Source: Proales similis (lineage: Eukaryota; Rotifera; Eurotatoria; Ploima; Proalidae). Taken from it: DNA of 64,000 nucleotides. Every line of letters starts with the position of its first letter. Within the stretch, counting starts at the first letter, position 1. Below the pieces are notes generated by a model. The model searched no databases. It was not told the DNA's origin and saw only the letters and a program-made list of their open reading frames with translations. The translations under genes were made by a program, and so were the position numbers. This document shows, one piece after another, positions 45,348 through 60,300 of this stretch. The stretch spans positions 3,286,001-3,350,000 of the forward strand of contig JAGVRJ010000002.1 in NCBI GenBank assembly GCA_019059635.1, in the 5' to 3' direction.

Positions 45348-48300
45348 GATGGAGAGCGACAAGCGCTTTAGATGGCTCGCTGATCGACTCAATTCAAGTC
45401 TGGAGTTCAATCGGGAATCGCTTCTGAATCTGGTCGAGAACGAAAAGAACAGGTCAGCGCTCTTCACTCTGATTTCGATCGGCGCTCTTCATCCTTGTTC
45501 TCGTTCAGGCTGGTCGTTTCAGAGTTTCTGAACAACGAGGACCAGAAGGAGCTGTTCGTATTCAAAAACGGCAACGAACAACTAATGGCCGTGTCCAGAT
45601 ACACGCAGTCAGAGCCGAGCAGTAAAGGCAAAGGCCTCTTCTTTCTCAAGCTGCCCGGCACTTCTAAGCTCGTTGCCGAACAAATGAGTAAGAACTGCCC
45701 GCTCTTGCAGCCTTCTCAGGTCATAAAAAGTGAACCAACGTCAAAAGGTGAACAAATCAACTACTTCGAGTCGTTCTCGGAACCGTTCAGCCAGCTCGAT
45801 CTGATCACTCGTGACGTGTTCATGCCGCTGCTGTGCGCCGATCAAACATTAAACGAGCACAGCGATCGCCTCATGGACACTCTGCACCGAGTAATTTCAA
45901 ATGTCTCAATGGCTCAGTCACAGGCGTCGGATTCAATCACTCTGCCGATGCCCGCGCTCAATCTGCTTGCGTTGGCTGCTCAGTCGGCCAATCGACGACT
46001 CACTGTCTTGCACATTCTGGAGAGCACCGTAATAAACTGGCACAAGCAAATAAAAACGGCGCTCAAGTTTAAACGCGATCCGCCCATGTCCGTCGACGAG
46101 TTTCTCACTCAAAACGAAGTTCACTTGTGGACGAGCTACATCAACAAGCTGAACAATCTGCTCGTTCAGCTTGACGCCGACCAGGTCAGAGACATCCTCA
46201 AGAATTTGGAGAACAATCAAAGTGCGTATGTGCAGCCGTTCTACGGCATCAAGGCCGAGATTCGAACCGTAAGTGTTTGACTTAAGACGCAACCGGAGTT
46301 CCATCACTCAAGCGAATGTTTAAAACAGGCCATTCAGCACGCCGAGACCAATCTGAGGTATGTGAGCACTCTGACGCCCTGGATTCACCGTCTGAAGAGT
46401 GACGGACTCGACCAAAACGCCGACTATGTCTTCAACGGTCTATTCCACACTGTCTATCTGATCTGGAAGCATTCGAGGTGAGACAATGTGCCAAATTGGG
46501 TCCGTTTTAGCCATTCATCGACCGAGAGCAGATATTATCACACCAGGGCCAAGTTTGTCCATTTGCTGCATATTCTCGCCAACGAGATTGTGACCTACAC
46601 GCAGAAAATGGTCGGCGAGCACATTCTTGAACAGCCCGAGCTGGTGGGTGCATGTCAAGCGGACACTTTCACTTTGCCACTAAACGTCGCCGTCTCTCAC
46701 AAGGCCTACAAGAGACTGAAAGAGGTGCTGCGCTTCTGTGCCATGTTTCGCGGCTGCTACCTTGACTTTAGAGACAAGGCCAACGAGATAAACGAAAAGC
46801 ACCGAAAGTCGGAGAGAAAGCAAGTGCCTCTGCCCTTCAATCAATTTCATTCGTCTGCTCATTTTTATTTTGAACTTCAAAAAGGATCGATTTCGATCGC
46901 AAGCTCTTGTGGTGGATTGAACTCTATCCGGAAGAAGATCAAACGCCGACCGGAGACGGCTTGGACGTGCTAAAAGAAAACAGCCCGTGGCCTCAGCGCA
47001 ATCACGAATGCTTTTTCACGCTGAACGCATTCATGGAGCGCTGCAACGACGTGCTTGAGCTCGTGCAGACGATGAACCATTTCAGAGTTCTGTCGCACAC
47101 GGTCTCGATCGGCGGCTCGGACAATCCCGCAATGGATCTGCTCACTGCTGAAATTCACAAGAAATACCAGCTTCAGCTGGCCGAGTTTGAATCCAAGGCT
47201 TCCAATGAGCTGATGGATTTCAAGAACAAGCGGCCCAATTTCGATTTGGCGTTTTACAAATTTCGCACAACGATCAAGGTTGCCCGCTTTCGATTCAACT
47301 CACTTGAGAGTGTAAATTGAACCATATTTGCTCTTTTTTAAGGAGCTTGAGCTCGACCTGTCCAAAATACTTGACTTGAGCATCAGAAACTGCAGCACAA
47401 TCAGCTCCAAACTCCGATTGTTCGAGGTGTTTCAAGGGGTCCATGAGCGCGACGTCATTCAGGTAATGGTCGACAAGGAGAGTCTCACTTGGCTCTGTTC
47501 GCACATAAAATGGTTCAATGTAGAGACGAATGGCGACTGAGCACAAGTGGCTGCTCGAACAGCTCTTGAAGGACTTTCGAGATGTGCGAGGCTTATGTGA
47601 GCAAAAGCCGACCACACCGCTCGCGCTGCCCCAAGTGGTCGCCCGCATGTTCTGGCTACATGGCCTGGACCGGCGTATAAGCGAGCCGATGAGAAAGCTG
47701 GCTGCTCTCTATCCTAACTTGCTGGAAGGAGAGCTGGGCTACCAAGTCCGAGATACATTCAAGCAGACACTCGAGCAGATCACCAAGCGACGCGAGCAAG
47801 TGCTCACCGAATGGCACAGCTCGATCAAAGAGGACATGAGCGAAAAGCTTCAGCAGCCTCTGCTTGTTAGTCGACCGTTTTGATAGCTTTGGTCCACTTG
47901 ATTGACTCGTTTCATAGAAAGGAAGCAATCCACTCGAGCTGCTGGAGAAGCGGCCCTCGTCCATCGACATCAGTCTTGACCTGAGTCTGGAGCGATTTTT
48001 GAAAGAGATTCATTACGTTCAGAAGGCGCCGTTTCACGTCAATGTTGCTAAAATTCTACGCGAAAAATTCAACTTCGTCAAAGACACAGACTCCATTCGG
48101 TTTGTACTCTATTCGATTTTGATCAGAATTTTTGAATTGTTGAACATGGCTTGCGACTCACAGCTACAGGGCGAATCGACTTCGTCTCGTCTGCGAACGC
48201 TACAATTATATAATGAAGAACATTCGATCCGAAGAGAGCGCTCTGTTCGATGTTCGTCTGGGCCGAATCGATGCGGTAAGTGACCGAGCAGAGGCCAAGC

Positions 48301-51300
48301 GTGTGTCAGACGAAATCTAACTTGAACTGGTTGGAAGATAATTGAGCTCGGCTTGACCAGCCTCAACTGGAACAGTGTCGAACTTGACGATTTTGTAGAG
48401 AGCGCCCACTCGGTTGTGTGCGTTGATGTCTACCAAAAGCTTCGAATCGTTCAATCGAATGCAAACGAGATCTACTCGATCATAAAGAGTTGGTGTGAAT
48501 TCAACGGCGACGTGTTCCACAACAGCCCAAGTCAGGCCGGGGTGCGAGCAGCCGGCGAACTAGAAGCCGCTCAAACGTAACTCAAAGAATCTCAGCCATT
48601 TGCGCGAAATTGAGCTTGATTTAAAAAATTGAACCAGGAATCTTGACGACGAGTTTAAGCGGCGAATTTCGCGCGGCGGCTCACGAATTCACTCGCTAGT
48701 CTCGTCGATCCTCGAGACAGTGGAGTTTAGCGAAGCGTCGCCTGGCTGGCAGGACTATCTCGCATTTACGAACGAGATCGTATTCAACGGCTTCAAGATC
48801 TGCACTCTCAACAGTCTGAACAGAATGCTGGACGTGATGAGCATAAATGAGCTTGGCCACATTGATCCGTTCGTCTCCATCCAACTTGTCCTGATCAGCA
48901 ACAGTCTCAAGTTTAGCCCGCCGCTGGACGACAAAGAGCACTTGAAAAACCTGCAGGAGATTCTGTTCGATTTCATAAACGCGTTCATATCTCGTGCGAC
49001 GCTCATGAAGACGCTGGGCAAAGAGCAGAGCGCCTACGATCAGATGGTCGCATCCGATCCCTCGGTTTACGACCAGGTGAGCAAAATAAACGAACGAATA
49101 AATGAGACGTGCGCAAGATGCAAGTCGCTGCTCGACTCGTTTGCTCAATTCGCTTTCCTCTGGACCACGGACGTGCACGAGCTGTTCGACCAGTTTCTCA
49201 GAGGCGACCAGAGCTTGTCAAGGCAGAGGAGAGCTCGGCCTCCTTCGCGCAATTTCATGTCCAACAAACACTTGGCCAAGTAGGCGAACTTCTCTTCTCT
49301 TTTAAAACTGTTTCATGAGACCTCCTGTCGCGCATCGAATAGGAGCATGACTTCACTCGGCAGCAAGCTCGATCCAAAGCAAATAACTGCCATCGAATGC
49401 TCGTTCCTGTCGCCTTATTTCACGCCAAGCGATCAATTGCCCAACACGCCCTATCTGGAGGATTTCGACTCGGAGATTGAAATCTACTTTGTAAGTTGAC
49501 GGCGGCGCGATTCTCGCTTCCAGACATTCACGCTCGTCTGCCTTGAAGGAGATAAAAGAGAAACTGGCCGCTCTGGACGAGCATCAAGACATTGAATGGA
49601 TTCGAGTCGATTTGAAGCCGACCAAAAACGCTCTGTTCACACTCATCAACAAGCTAATCTGGGAGTTTACTCACTTTCTCGCCAAGCAGATAAAAACGAG
49701 CATCAGCGAGCTGCACAGCTTTCTGTCCAAAATAGAGCCGGACATTGAGAACATAAGCGGCCAAGAGAGAGACACGGGCACGTTCATGAAGATCATGCGC
49801 TTGTTCACTCAAGTCTCGTCCAAGCAGCACGAGATGGAAATCAAGTTCGAGCTGATGCGACGAACCATCGAGCTGCTGAAGAATTACGACTGCTCGGACG
49901 TGTGGGACATCGAGACCCAGTTCAACAGCACACCTGTCCGCTGGAGCAGTCTTCGTTCCAAAATCACCTTGGCCAAGCAAAGGCTGGGACCGACCGTTCA
50001 AGAGGAGTCGGAGATCACCGCCCAAGACTTGAGCCAGTTCGACTTGGTCATCAAACAGCTCAAACGTGACCTAATCTCTTCGGCTCTGTTCCGTTCAGAC
50101 TGCGAGCAGAAATTGGTCACCGACAAACTCAAGGAGTTTAGATCTCGCTTTGAGTCTCTCAGAGAGCAGGCCGACGACCTGAAGCAGCTTCAAGAGCTGC
50201 TCAACTCCCAAGTGTGCGATTTTAGCATTATGATCGAAATCAAGTCCACACTCGCCGATCTCTCGTTCGTCTGGTCTTTGATCACGTTAGTTTAGTTGTT
50301 TTGTTCAGCTCTGACTCACAGTTACCTGAAGCCGTTTGCAGCGATTTCAAGCGTCAACACGCCGAATGGAGGAGCACGTTGTGGCAAAGACTTGACACCA
50401 AACAGGTGTTTGATGACACTGAAAGACAGCTCCAGCTCTTGTCAAATCTATCCGAGCAGTCACTCGAGTGGCGCATCGTTGAAGAGCTTAGAGCCTCCAT
50501 TCTTACTATCAAGGTCTGTCTGAGCCTGGCCAACTCACAGTCGCTCTCGTTCAATTGAGTTTATTTCAGGCCTGTCTGTCGCTTGTCGACGAGATTGCCA
50601 ATCCGGCGATGCGAACCCGTCACTGGAAGCAGTTGATCAGAATATCGGGCAGCTCGGTGCCGGTCGACAATGAAACTCTGAAAATGCTCACGTTCGGACA
50701 ACTGCTCGAGTTCAATCTGCACAGTAATTAGCTACTTGCATGAAACAGACAAGAATCGCCGAGCTTAATCGCGCACGCTTTAAAAGACCACGTCGAAGAG
50801 GTCAAGCATGTAGTGTCCAGAGCGATCAAGGATGTGACCATCGAGCGCACAATTAAAACCTACGAGGAGATTTGGCTCAGCAAAACATTTGAGCTCTACG
50901 CTCATAAGGAGCTGGACGAGGAAAAGTCAAGCAGCCCGAACGAAGAGGTTTGTCACTGCGCCAGTTTTGTGAAAATGCGACCAAGCTGACTGTTGCCGAC
51001 CGACCAGGGCCGCAACTCTTCGATGTCCAAAATGGGCCTGAATCCGCCGCCGTCGACCACCAAAAGCACCAAGCGACTGAGTGTCGGGTCGCTGCCACAG
51101 TCTCTTCTCGGCATTGAGCCACTGGGCGAGTCGGAGTCTGTTTACTTGCTTTGCGACTGTGCGCCGCTCTTTGCCGAACTTGAGCACCATCAAATCGTTC
51201 TGCGAGAGCTGTTGCACAATCAGTCGGCCGGCTCGTTCTATGACGAGATTCTCAAGTGGCAAGGAATGCTCAAGAACATTGAGGCTGTGCTGCTCGAGTG

Positions 51301-54300
51301 GAATCGAGTACAAACCAAATGGCTTCGTCTTCAAGGAGTGAGCCGCCCTAAACTCTAATCTCCTCTCTAATAATCTAAATTGCCTCTCAATTCTCATTTC
51401 CCTTTTGACCAACCAGCTGTTCAAGTCTTCAGAGATCCATACAATTCTGCCTCAAGAGACGGCCACCTTCTACAAGGTCAACAAAGACTTTCGTCTATTG
51501 ATGAAAGCGACGCAGAAGAACAACAACATTCTGAAATGCTGTCAGCGTAAAAGTAGGACCCAACAGTGCGAGCTGTGCAAGTTACAGTTGATTGATTGAT
51601 TGCAATTCGGTTTGTTTCAAAAAGACATTCTGAACATTCTGCGTCATTTGAATGACATGAGCGACCTGTGCGTGGACGGCCTAGTGACTGAGTTGACCAA
51701 ACGTCGCTCAAAATGCGCTCGGCTCAATCTGCTGAACGATCAAGATCTGCTCGAAGTCCTTTGCTGCTGCGATGACCTCAATCGTCTGTCGAATCGAATA
51801 TTCAAGCTCTTCAAAGGCGTCAAGTCAATTCAGGTGAGAGAGACGGACGGCATCTACGCTCTTATTGGACAAGATGACGAAAGAATTGTTCTGAGAGAGG
51901 TGAGTGCGCCTCCTCGCTCGTCATGAAGCAAAATGAGCATTTTTGCTATTTAGCCGGTGGCATTCACCAACTCGCTCGAGGAAACAATAAACAAACTCGA
52001 GCATTCGATCAAGCAGACAATCAAGGAGTACTTGAAAGACTCCATGTCACTTGGCGCGACGACCGCTCAAATCGAAAGCCAGGAGAATAGAGAGCTGGAG
52101 AGAATTCCAGAGGACCAGGTGTTGGTCCCTTTCAACTCTTGGCTTTTGACGGCACCGTTTCAGACCATTGAAACTTGTCTGAACATCTGGATGACCAACA
52201 TTGTCGGATCGGCGTCGAGTAACTCGTTCAAAACGAAAGTAACTTGTTTCGCATTCTTGCTGTGATTTGAATCGGTTTCTAGCATTGAACTTAGGAAATG
52301 GAGATGCGACTCGAAGCACTTGGCGACCGGCTGGACGAGATTCTCGCATTTGAGGGCTGCGGCTCCGAGGGCCAAGACGAGCAAACAGGACTTTTGCTTC
52401 TCTTTCCGGGCCAAATCAGCAAACTCAAGTTGATTCAGGAACTCTTGATTTCGTTGCGGTTTCAGTTGAGCGAAATCTCACGCTCCGGCACGGACCTATC
52501 GTCTCTGCCTCGATTTGTCTACGAGTCCGATCAAGTGAACATCGAAGTAATCAGCTGACGTTTGGGATTTTGTTTACGGACAGCATCTAAAGCGCACTGT
52601 AGGCGTTCGGACAAAAGGTAGCGCACGGATTTGAATTCGTGCCACGACCCAGTGTCTGGTCGATTCGATTAATCTACGAAAATCTGCCGTCAACCAGCAG
52701 CCTGTGTGAACTGCTTTCTCAGATCGGACTTCAAAAAGGTTCCATTCTCAGCGGATCGCAGGTTTGTGTGGAATATTGCCTCGAAATTGAGTTTCAATTG
52801 ATCGCTTAATATGCGAACTTAAAGGCCGAACTGGTGCTTGAGACGGTGGGTAGATGGACCGGTCATGAAATACACTCGTTCTGGTGTTCTGACCAAGTGA
52901 ACGGAGCAATGCTGACGAACGTGTGCAAAGCGATCTGTGCGGCCAACTACTGGATCAACTTCCGCTCGCTGGATAATCTGAGTCCCATGGTCATGAGCAA
53001 ACTGTCCAGTTTCCTCACCCAGCTGAACAGAAGTCAGAGTGAAATTCAACTCGACAGTGAGACAATCAAGTCGGAATCGAGCCAATCTGCGAGTCGGACC
53101 TACTTTGCTCAATTGAGCCGAGAGAGTCCTTGCGTTGAAGACAAGATTGACTCGCTTCAGATATTAGACGTCGATCATCCGGCTTGTAGAGTCTCGCCCG
53201 AGCTGCTCGAGAAATTCAGTTTCATTCGCGTTGATCACATGAGCGTCAACCTGAAACGACAACTTCGACTCAGAGATTTCAAATTTCATCAAATTATTGC
53301 CGATGAGCTCGACAAGGTCGTCTACATGGTCGAGCAGATTCTACTCGGCCTCAGAGTTGGTAATTCCAATTCTGCCACTCGTTTTCTCATTTTGAAGCAA
53401 AATTCAAAAGACTCTGTTGCCTTGGCCGAATGCATCGACCAAGCCCGGTTGGCGTTGGCAAAGCGGGATATTGAAAGCGCAACTCTTGACACCGAGCTCA
53501 GCGCGGTTCTCAACTCGCTGGCCAATCTGCTCTTTCCACAGCTGGATCAAGTGGCCACTTCTGTTCTGATCAATCATTTCGAGCAAATATGCTCCGAATT
53601 CCGGGTGCAATATCGGCACCAGATTTCAGTCGATTCTTCAGGTCTGGAGCTTTGTGCACGATTTTCATGCTTGCTCTCTCACCATCTGGTCGATGGTTTT
53701 AGATTTGAAGAGCATTGAAAAGTCAAACGAAATCGAACAAGCATTTGATGGCCATTCACAGCAGCTTCCACTTCACAGTGATGAGAAAGCGATCGTGAAT
53801 GATGCAGCCGATGCTGTTCGTATTGCTGCGCGCAAATTCAAATTCTGCTCGTCTGAATTCAGGTCACGTGCGCTCGAACTTGTCGACGTTCTCCTGAACA
53901 ATAAGAATGTAAGTGGCCGTCGCCAAAATGAACAGTTCTATTGGCCACGGTTGGTGTTCAAGGTCGTTCTATTCGGACCAAGCGGTTACGGAAAGAGCTC
54001 ACTGCTGAAGACTGCGGTCGAAAGTTTGACTCTTCTCGGGCACGAGATAAACGAAGCGAGCGTCTTCCTCGACTCTTACACCAGCCAAGAACTGTTCGGC
54101 TCGAGCACAAGCAAACAGATTGGCGACGGTGTTCTGGCTGCAACTTTCAGCTCATTTGCCCCTTCGTCTGATCTAAACCTCATCTCTTTGGTCGGCCAGG
54201 CAAGTGCCCCTTCAAAAGCCATCGTGGTCAATTCAGCTTGACTCACATCGACATTTTCAGGGCTGTTCAAGTCAAATCACATTTTTCGAAAGTCTGTTCA

Positions 54301-57300
54301 ATCGGACCGAGTCATTTACCAACCTGCGCAACGGAGTCGTCCTAAAGGACACGAGCAAGCTTCGTCTAGTTTGGGAGGTAATTTCAACCAAAAACTTTAT
54401 CAAAGCGCTGGCCTAATCCGTTTGGCGTCTGATTGAACCAGACCGAAGACCTGAGCAACATGAGTCCAGCATTGAGTGCCAGCTCGACTCTATTTACATT
54501 GAGCCACTCGTTGGCCACGTGGCCGAGTCTGATCTCTTCGGCGCTCATGGACCTTAAGCCTGAATCGGTGTCCAGTCTTGTACGCAACCACTTGTTGAAT
54601 CTAGGCGAGCGCCTGCAGACCGAGCTCAACTCTCAACTATACCCAACAGTTCTTCCTGTTTCGTTCGAGTCTAGAATCGACTTGGCTCTTTCTCTCCTAA
54701 AGGTTCGACCTTCAAGCAGGTTTCAACGTTCAACCTGTTTTCACAATTCAAAAAGGTGTCGACTCGAAACTGTCAGTTGACAAACGCCGACTGCCTGCCA
54801 GCGGCCGAATATTGCATGTCGAACGCATTCGCCGCTGCGATGACTCGTCAAGCGCTCGAAAGGTTCGATCGATGGTGCAAGGACAATCTCAAGACCTATC
54901 CCAAGGAAGGATCGGTACCGATATTTTCGAATTTGTATTCAACTTGACTAGAGCCCGTTATTTAGCTGACTGACCACTTTTACGATGTCGAGTCGCATCG
55001 ATTTCAACTGTGGGCCGACAACATCCCGACGTTTAGCTGTCCACCGCATCAAGGAATTCCGAACAATGTGTTTGTTCATACGCCGCGAACGGTGATGATC
55101 AACTCGATGCTCGATTTGATGATTAGCATGAACAAGTCGATTGTGCTGGTCGGCGAGACTGGCTGTGGAAAGAGCTCGTTGATTCTGGACAAACTGAAAA
55201 CCTCGTGCTCTGGAGACCTGAGCGACCTCTTTTACATCATAATCAACTCAAACAGGTTCCTTCTCGCATCTCTTCACTCGGCCAGATCTGCTCAAACGCA
55301 TCCAAAAGGTACACGGACGCTCGCTACATTCAATCGCGTCTTTCGGACCACTTGAGTTGGCTGCATGGACGAAATTACACGCCCAAAGGAAACAAGCGCA
55401 TGATCTGCTTCATAGACGATCTCCATTCTGCTCAGGTAGTCTGCCGGCCGAACTGGGCTCATTTCAAACTCAATTCAACATCCTATCGCACAAGGTCAAT
55501 CAGAGTGGTCGTCAATCGGCGCTCGAACTGGTTCGACAGCAGCTCGATTCAGAGCGAATGTTCGACTTTGGCGATAAGAAATGGCGCAATGTGCACAACG
55601 TTTCATTCATCGCCGCTCTGAATCCGAACGCCTATTTGCCGAGCGCCTCAATCAAGAACTCTGTGCTCAAGAACTTTTACGTGCTGGCGCATCACTTTCC
55701 GGCCCAGGACGAAATGGGATCGGTGTTTGGCAAACTGCTTAATCGACATTTCATTGGCGAGCTTGAAACAGAGTCGGCGACAAACAAGGTGAGCTTCGTG
55801 TCCGCTGCCGTAAATCGAAAACCTCTTGAGCCAAAGTCAAAATAGCTGAGCAGCTTAGCAGCCCGTGACAGTCAGAGAATGCGCCATCTGCTTGACAAGA
55901 TTATCGACGCCTCAATAGACCTAAACGGTCGAATGCGCTCGATCTACACGCCGACACCTACTCGACTGCATTACGTGTTCACTATGCGCACTCTCATCTC
56001 CATATTCAGGTTGGCTGGGTTTGTTTACTTTCAGTCGGAACATTTGAAGATGTCGCTTGAATTAAGGCACTTGTGCATATCGCTGCAGACCGGCTGCACC
56101 GATCAGCAGCTTCTGTTCCAATGGCGACACGAATGCGAATGGACGTATAGTCAATGCATGATCGACAATGTCGACATAGAGCGGTTCAAGTCGTCGTTTG
56201 AAACGGTCGCCAAGCGGCATTTCGAGCGACCAGCTGAACACGAAATACTGTTGAAGCGGCGATGTCTGTTTAGCAGTTTGCGCGAAACAGAAAGCGGCGT
56301 TGTTACTGCGAGCGTAGACACGGACGCAAATGGTCTCTGCTCGGACCACTACTCGCCGGTCGAGCAAATTGACTCGGTCAAGTCTCTTCTGGACGAGAGC
56401 ATTCTCGAGTACAACAAGGAAAATCAGCAGATTCAGCTGCCCACTTACGAATCGCATGTCACTCTGCTGGCGCGGCTATGTCACAGCATTCACAGCAACC
56501 CGGGCAACTGCTGCATTGTGGCCGAAGGCGGCCTATCGGCCAACGCCATCTACCTTCTCGCCTCGATAACCCAGTTCGCGCTGGTCTCGTTCAAAATCAG
56601 CGAGTTTGTCTGCAGCAAGCAAACGATGAACGAGCACCTTAAGCAGCGCCTCGTGACCTCGTTCTACCGCGCGGGCATCAAGGGCGAGAAGATACTTCTC
56701 TATTTGAGCGAGGACGAGCTCAGACATGAGGCGTTCATCGCGTTCCTCACCGAATTTCTCATCTCGGAGGAAGTCACTCACTTGTTCACAATCGAGCAGG
56801 AAACGACCATCTTGAACTCGATTCGATCTCAGGTCCTGCAAATGGGCCTCATTTACACCAGAGAAACTGCGTGGGACGTTTTCTTGAGGTAAAACCGACC
56901 ATGCGCTCACATCGTCGATCGACGCGTTTAATCCGATTTCTTACCCACATCGACAGAAACATCCGCGAGAACACTCGAACTCTGTTCGTTCTCAACCAGA
57001 GCGCCAAGGAGTTCCAGAGCGTTGCCGTTAAGCACTCGTCACTGTTCAACAGCCTTGAGCTCGTCTGGATACAGCATTGGTCAATGGACGATTTGATAAA
57101 AAACGCCCGCTACCATTTGGACGGTAATTGCGATCATCAGAATGAGATCGAAACGAGAAATCATTGTTTCGCTCGTTTTCAGACATCAGCTGGCTGGACA
57201 CGAGCAGCAAAGAGAACCTTTCGCATTTGCTCGCCTCAATGCATCGATCTATGCGAGCACAAGACACTGGCTCGCATTTAAACAACTTGGCCTATTCCAA

Positions 57301-60300
57301 ATTTGTTCTCATGTAACGCGTGTTTTCAACTGACCAATTGATTGTTCGAGGCCGCTAAGGGAGTTTTAGGTACAAAGAGCTGCTGATAGAGAAATACGGA
57401 CAAGTAGAGCAGTCACACAAAGCAGTATGCCGACTATTGGAGCACATCCAGCGTCACCAGATAACGGCCAAGAAGCTGATGCTTGAGCTCGAGCACGAGG
57501 CGATCGTTCACGAAGAGCGAATAAGCGTGAGTTTCCCTTGGCCTTGGTGGTAGAGGCGACCTTCGAAGCCAATTACCGAGACATTTGTTTTAGAGCACAA
57601 ACAAAATGCTGCAGCAAATAGGACAGGACATGAGCATAACTGAGCAACAGCTGAGGGCTCACAACTTCCAGACGAAGAAAGCAGTTCAGCTCAAGCGAGT
57701 CCTGCCCCAGTACCACACGGCGTACGATCGCAATATTTACAAGACGGTGGCGATCGTTAGCCAAACGAAGAAGCTCGTCGACAAGATGGACATGCAGAGT
57801 CTTCAGGAACTGCGCAGCGTGCAGAAGCCCGACACGAGGATGGAGGAGCTGCTGGCCGCCATCATCATGATTCTGAAAGGTCCGAACGCGGACGTTACCT
57901 GGCAAAAGGGAGCCAAACGACAAATGGCCAATATCGATCGCTTTATGGACGAGCTCAAGTCATTCGACGATCGAACTCTCACTGAGTCTACGCTCAAGAA
58001 TCTCGACGCCCGAGTGGAAAAGCTCAAGACGAGTGAGAGCTCTTCGACGTCCGCGATGCCTTACTCCAAGGCACTGGACACACTCGAGAAGTGGACACAG
58101 GGCGTTTTAAAGTATAATTCGTTGCTGCTGTACAGTGTGAAGCCGCTGCGACAAAAAGTCGACGAAATCGAGCGCGAAGTGAGAGAAGCCGACCAACGTC
58201 TGGCTGGTCTGAGCGGCAAGAGTGAGGCGCTCAGCGCTAGACTCAAGGATTTGTCGCAGAATTTCGAAGAAGCCAGTGTGGACAAAAAAGAGCAAGAGGA
58301 CAAGGTGGTCCGAATGAAGCAGCAAATGGAGACTGCTGTCGAACTGAACACGGTAAGGCGCCTGATCAGCGGTCAGTTGACTTGGACTCGACTAGCTCAT
58401 TTGTTTTTCCAAGATTCTGGCGCGCGAATTTGAGCGTAATGTTCAAGTGTATGATTCGGTGCAGGAAAGAATCGCCTGCTTGCCAGGAGCGAGCGCACTG
58501 GCCGCCGGCTTCCTCTCCTATCTCGGCCCGTATCCGTTTGTGTTCAGAAAAGAGATGCTCACTCGCCACTGGATTAAAAATCTACTCGAACACGGCCTGC
58601 CCGCCCAGTTCGACTCGATCTCGCCCTGCAATGGCCGACAAGTGCTCTGGCGCATGGAAACAATCGCTCAATCGATTGAGCAGTTCAGGCAGGTGAAAGT
58701 GCCCGATGCGACTTGGACCGTGGATTTAAGCCAGAGCGAGCCGAATTTGATCGATGATCCCAACAGCCAGTCGATTCAAATCGACTCGTCTGCCCTTTTG
58801 AACACACAGGCCAACGTGGGGCAAAACGAGCCCGAACAAAATGAGGTAAGCTGCTTCTAAAATTCACTTCTTTTTGAATAATTTTGACCTCAGTTGAATA
58901 ATTGCAGTCGAGCAGAACAGAAACAACCAGCTATCGGCAGTTCCTAACAAGTCTCATCGAGTTCATAGCGGGCCAAAGTCAAACGCTCGAGTGGCTTTCG
59001 TCAGGTAATCATTCGACTTGCTTCCTTAGAGTTGTCTCGAATTCTATTCTGATTCAAAAGGCTTGAACGGATTGGAGCTGGAGAACGCCGCGATTATAGC
59101 ACGAATCAGCCGCTATCCGGCTCTGATCTATGACCCGCACGATTTGGTCAGCGACTGGATTGAGCAGAAGCTCGGCCCGAATCTGATCGATCTGTCACAA
59201 AAGTTTGCAAATTTAGCTCATTTTATTAAGCCCAAACTAAGAGTAACTCGTTTCGAAAGGAGCGCCGAGGCAATGATGGCGGTGGAAAAATCGTTTCAAC
59301 AAGCGTCTCTCACCGTTTTTCTTAACTGCGATCAAATCGATCCGCTTCTGTTTCCGCTCATTCACTTTAAAAACACTTCGAGCCTCGGTAAAACGATCAG
59401 CGACTATTTTCCATTTTGAACCCTAAATTGGCAACTCGATGGATGTAGACTCGCGATTGATAGTCTTCTCCAATCGTCGTCTAAACTGCGATCCGAAATT
59501 CAAAATCCTGTTCTCTTGTCTGAATCGTTTGTCAGAGCAGCGGCTCAGCGTGCTGGCCACCACCACTGCCATCTCATACGAGCCTTCAGTTGAGAATCTG
59601 GTGGAAAAATATCAGCGCAAACTATTCGCTTTGATTTGTCCCGACGAGCTGGAGAGACTGGAAGCGGCGCTCAAAGTCAAGCAGAACTGCATTCAGCAGC
59701 TTGAATCGATTGAGAGCATGCTCATTCTCAAATGGAAAAGGTGCACCATCAAACACACACCCAATCTCACTATCACTATCTCAACGACTAAACTACAATT
59801 AAAAACAGCCAAGGTCTCGATCAAGGGCAAATTGAGCTGACCAAGAAGGCGCTGGAGCGAAAGTACGAGGTTGGTCGAACGAGAAACTTTTTGGCGTCGA
59901 GGAAACCTTCTAGAATGAGTTCAAGATAAATGAGGTGCTTGAGTATAGTGGCGAGTTCATAAGAAACTCGCAACAGCTCATCTCTCAGCTGGCGTCGGTT
60001 GCCACTCAAGCGGCGCTTCTGGTCAATTTGACGCTCAAGCTGGAAGCCATCTCGAACAACTACAAGTTCGGCATCGGCCAGTTCGACGCCATTCTCCAAC
60101 AGACCGCTAGTGGACTGAAATTCGACGAGGGCGAAATGGAATTGCCCGAGCCGCCGACCGTTGACTCTGTTGACGCTCAAGGCGGTGATCTGGCTTTGCC
60201 TTCAGTGCCTCAGTTTGATTCGATAAAAACGAAAAAAATGCACAAACTGGACGAGACTCGATTGAACCAGTATCGCCAAGAGCTAACTGTCGCCTATCTC

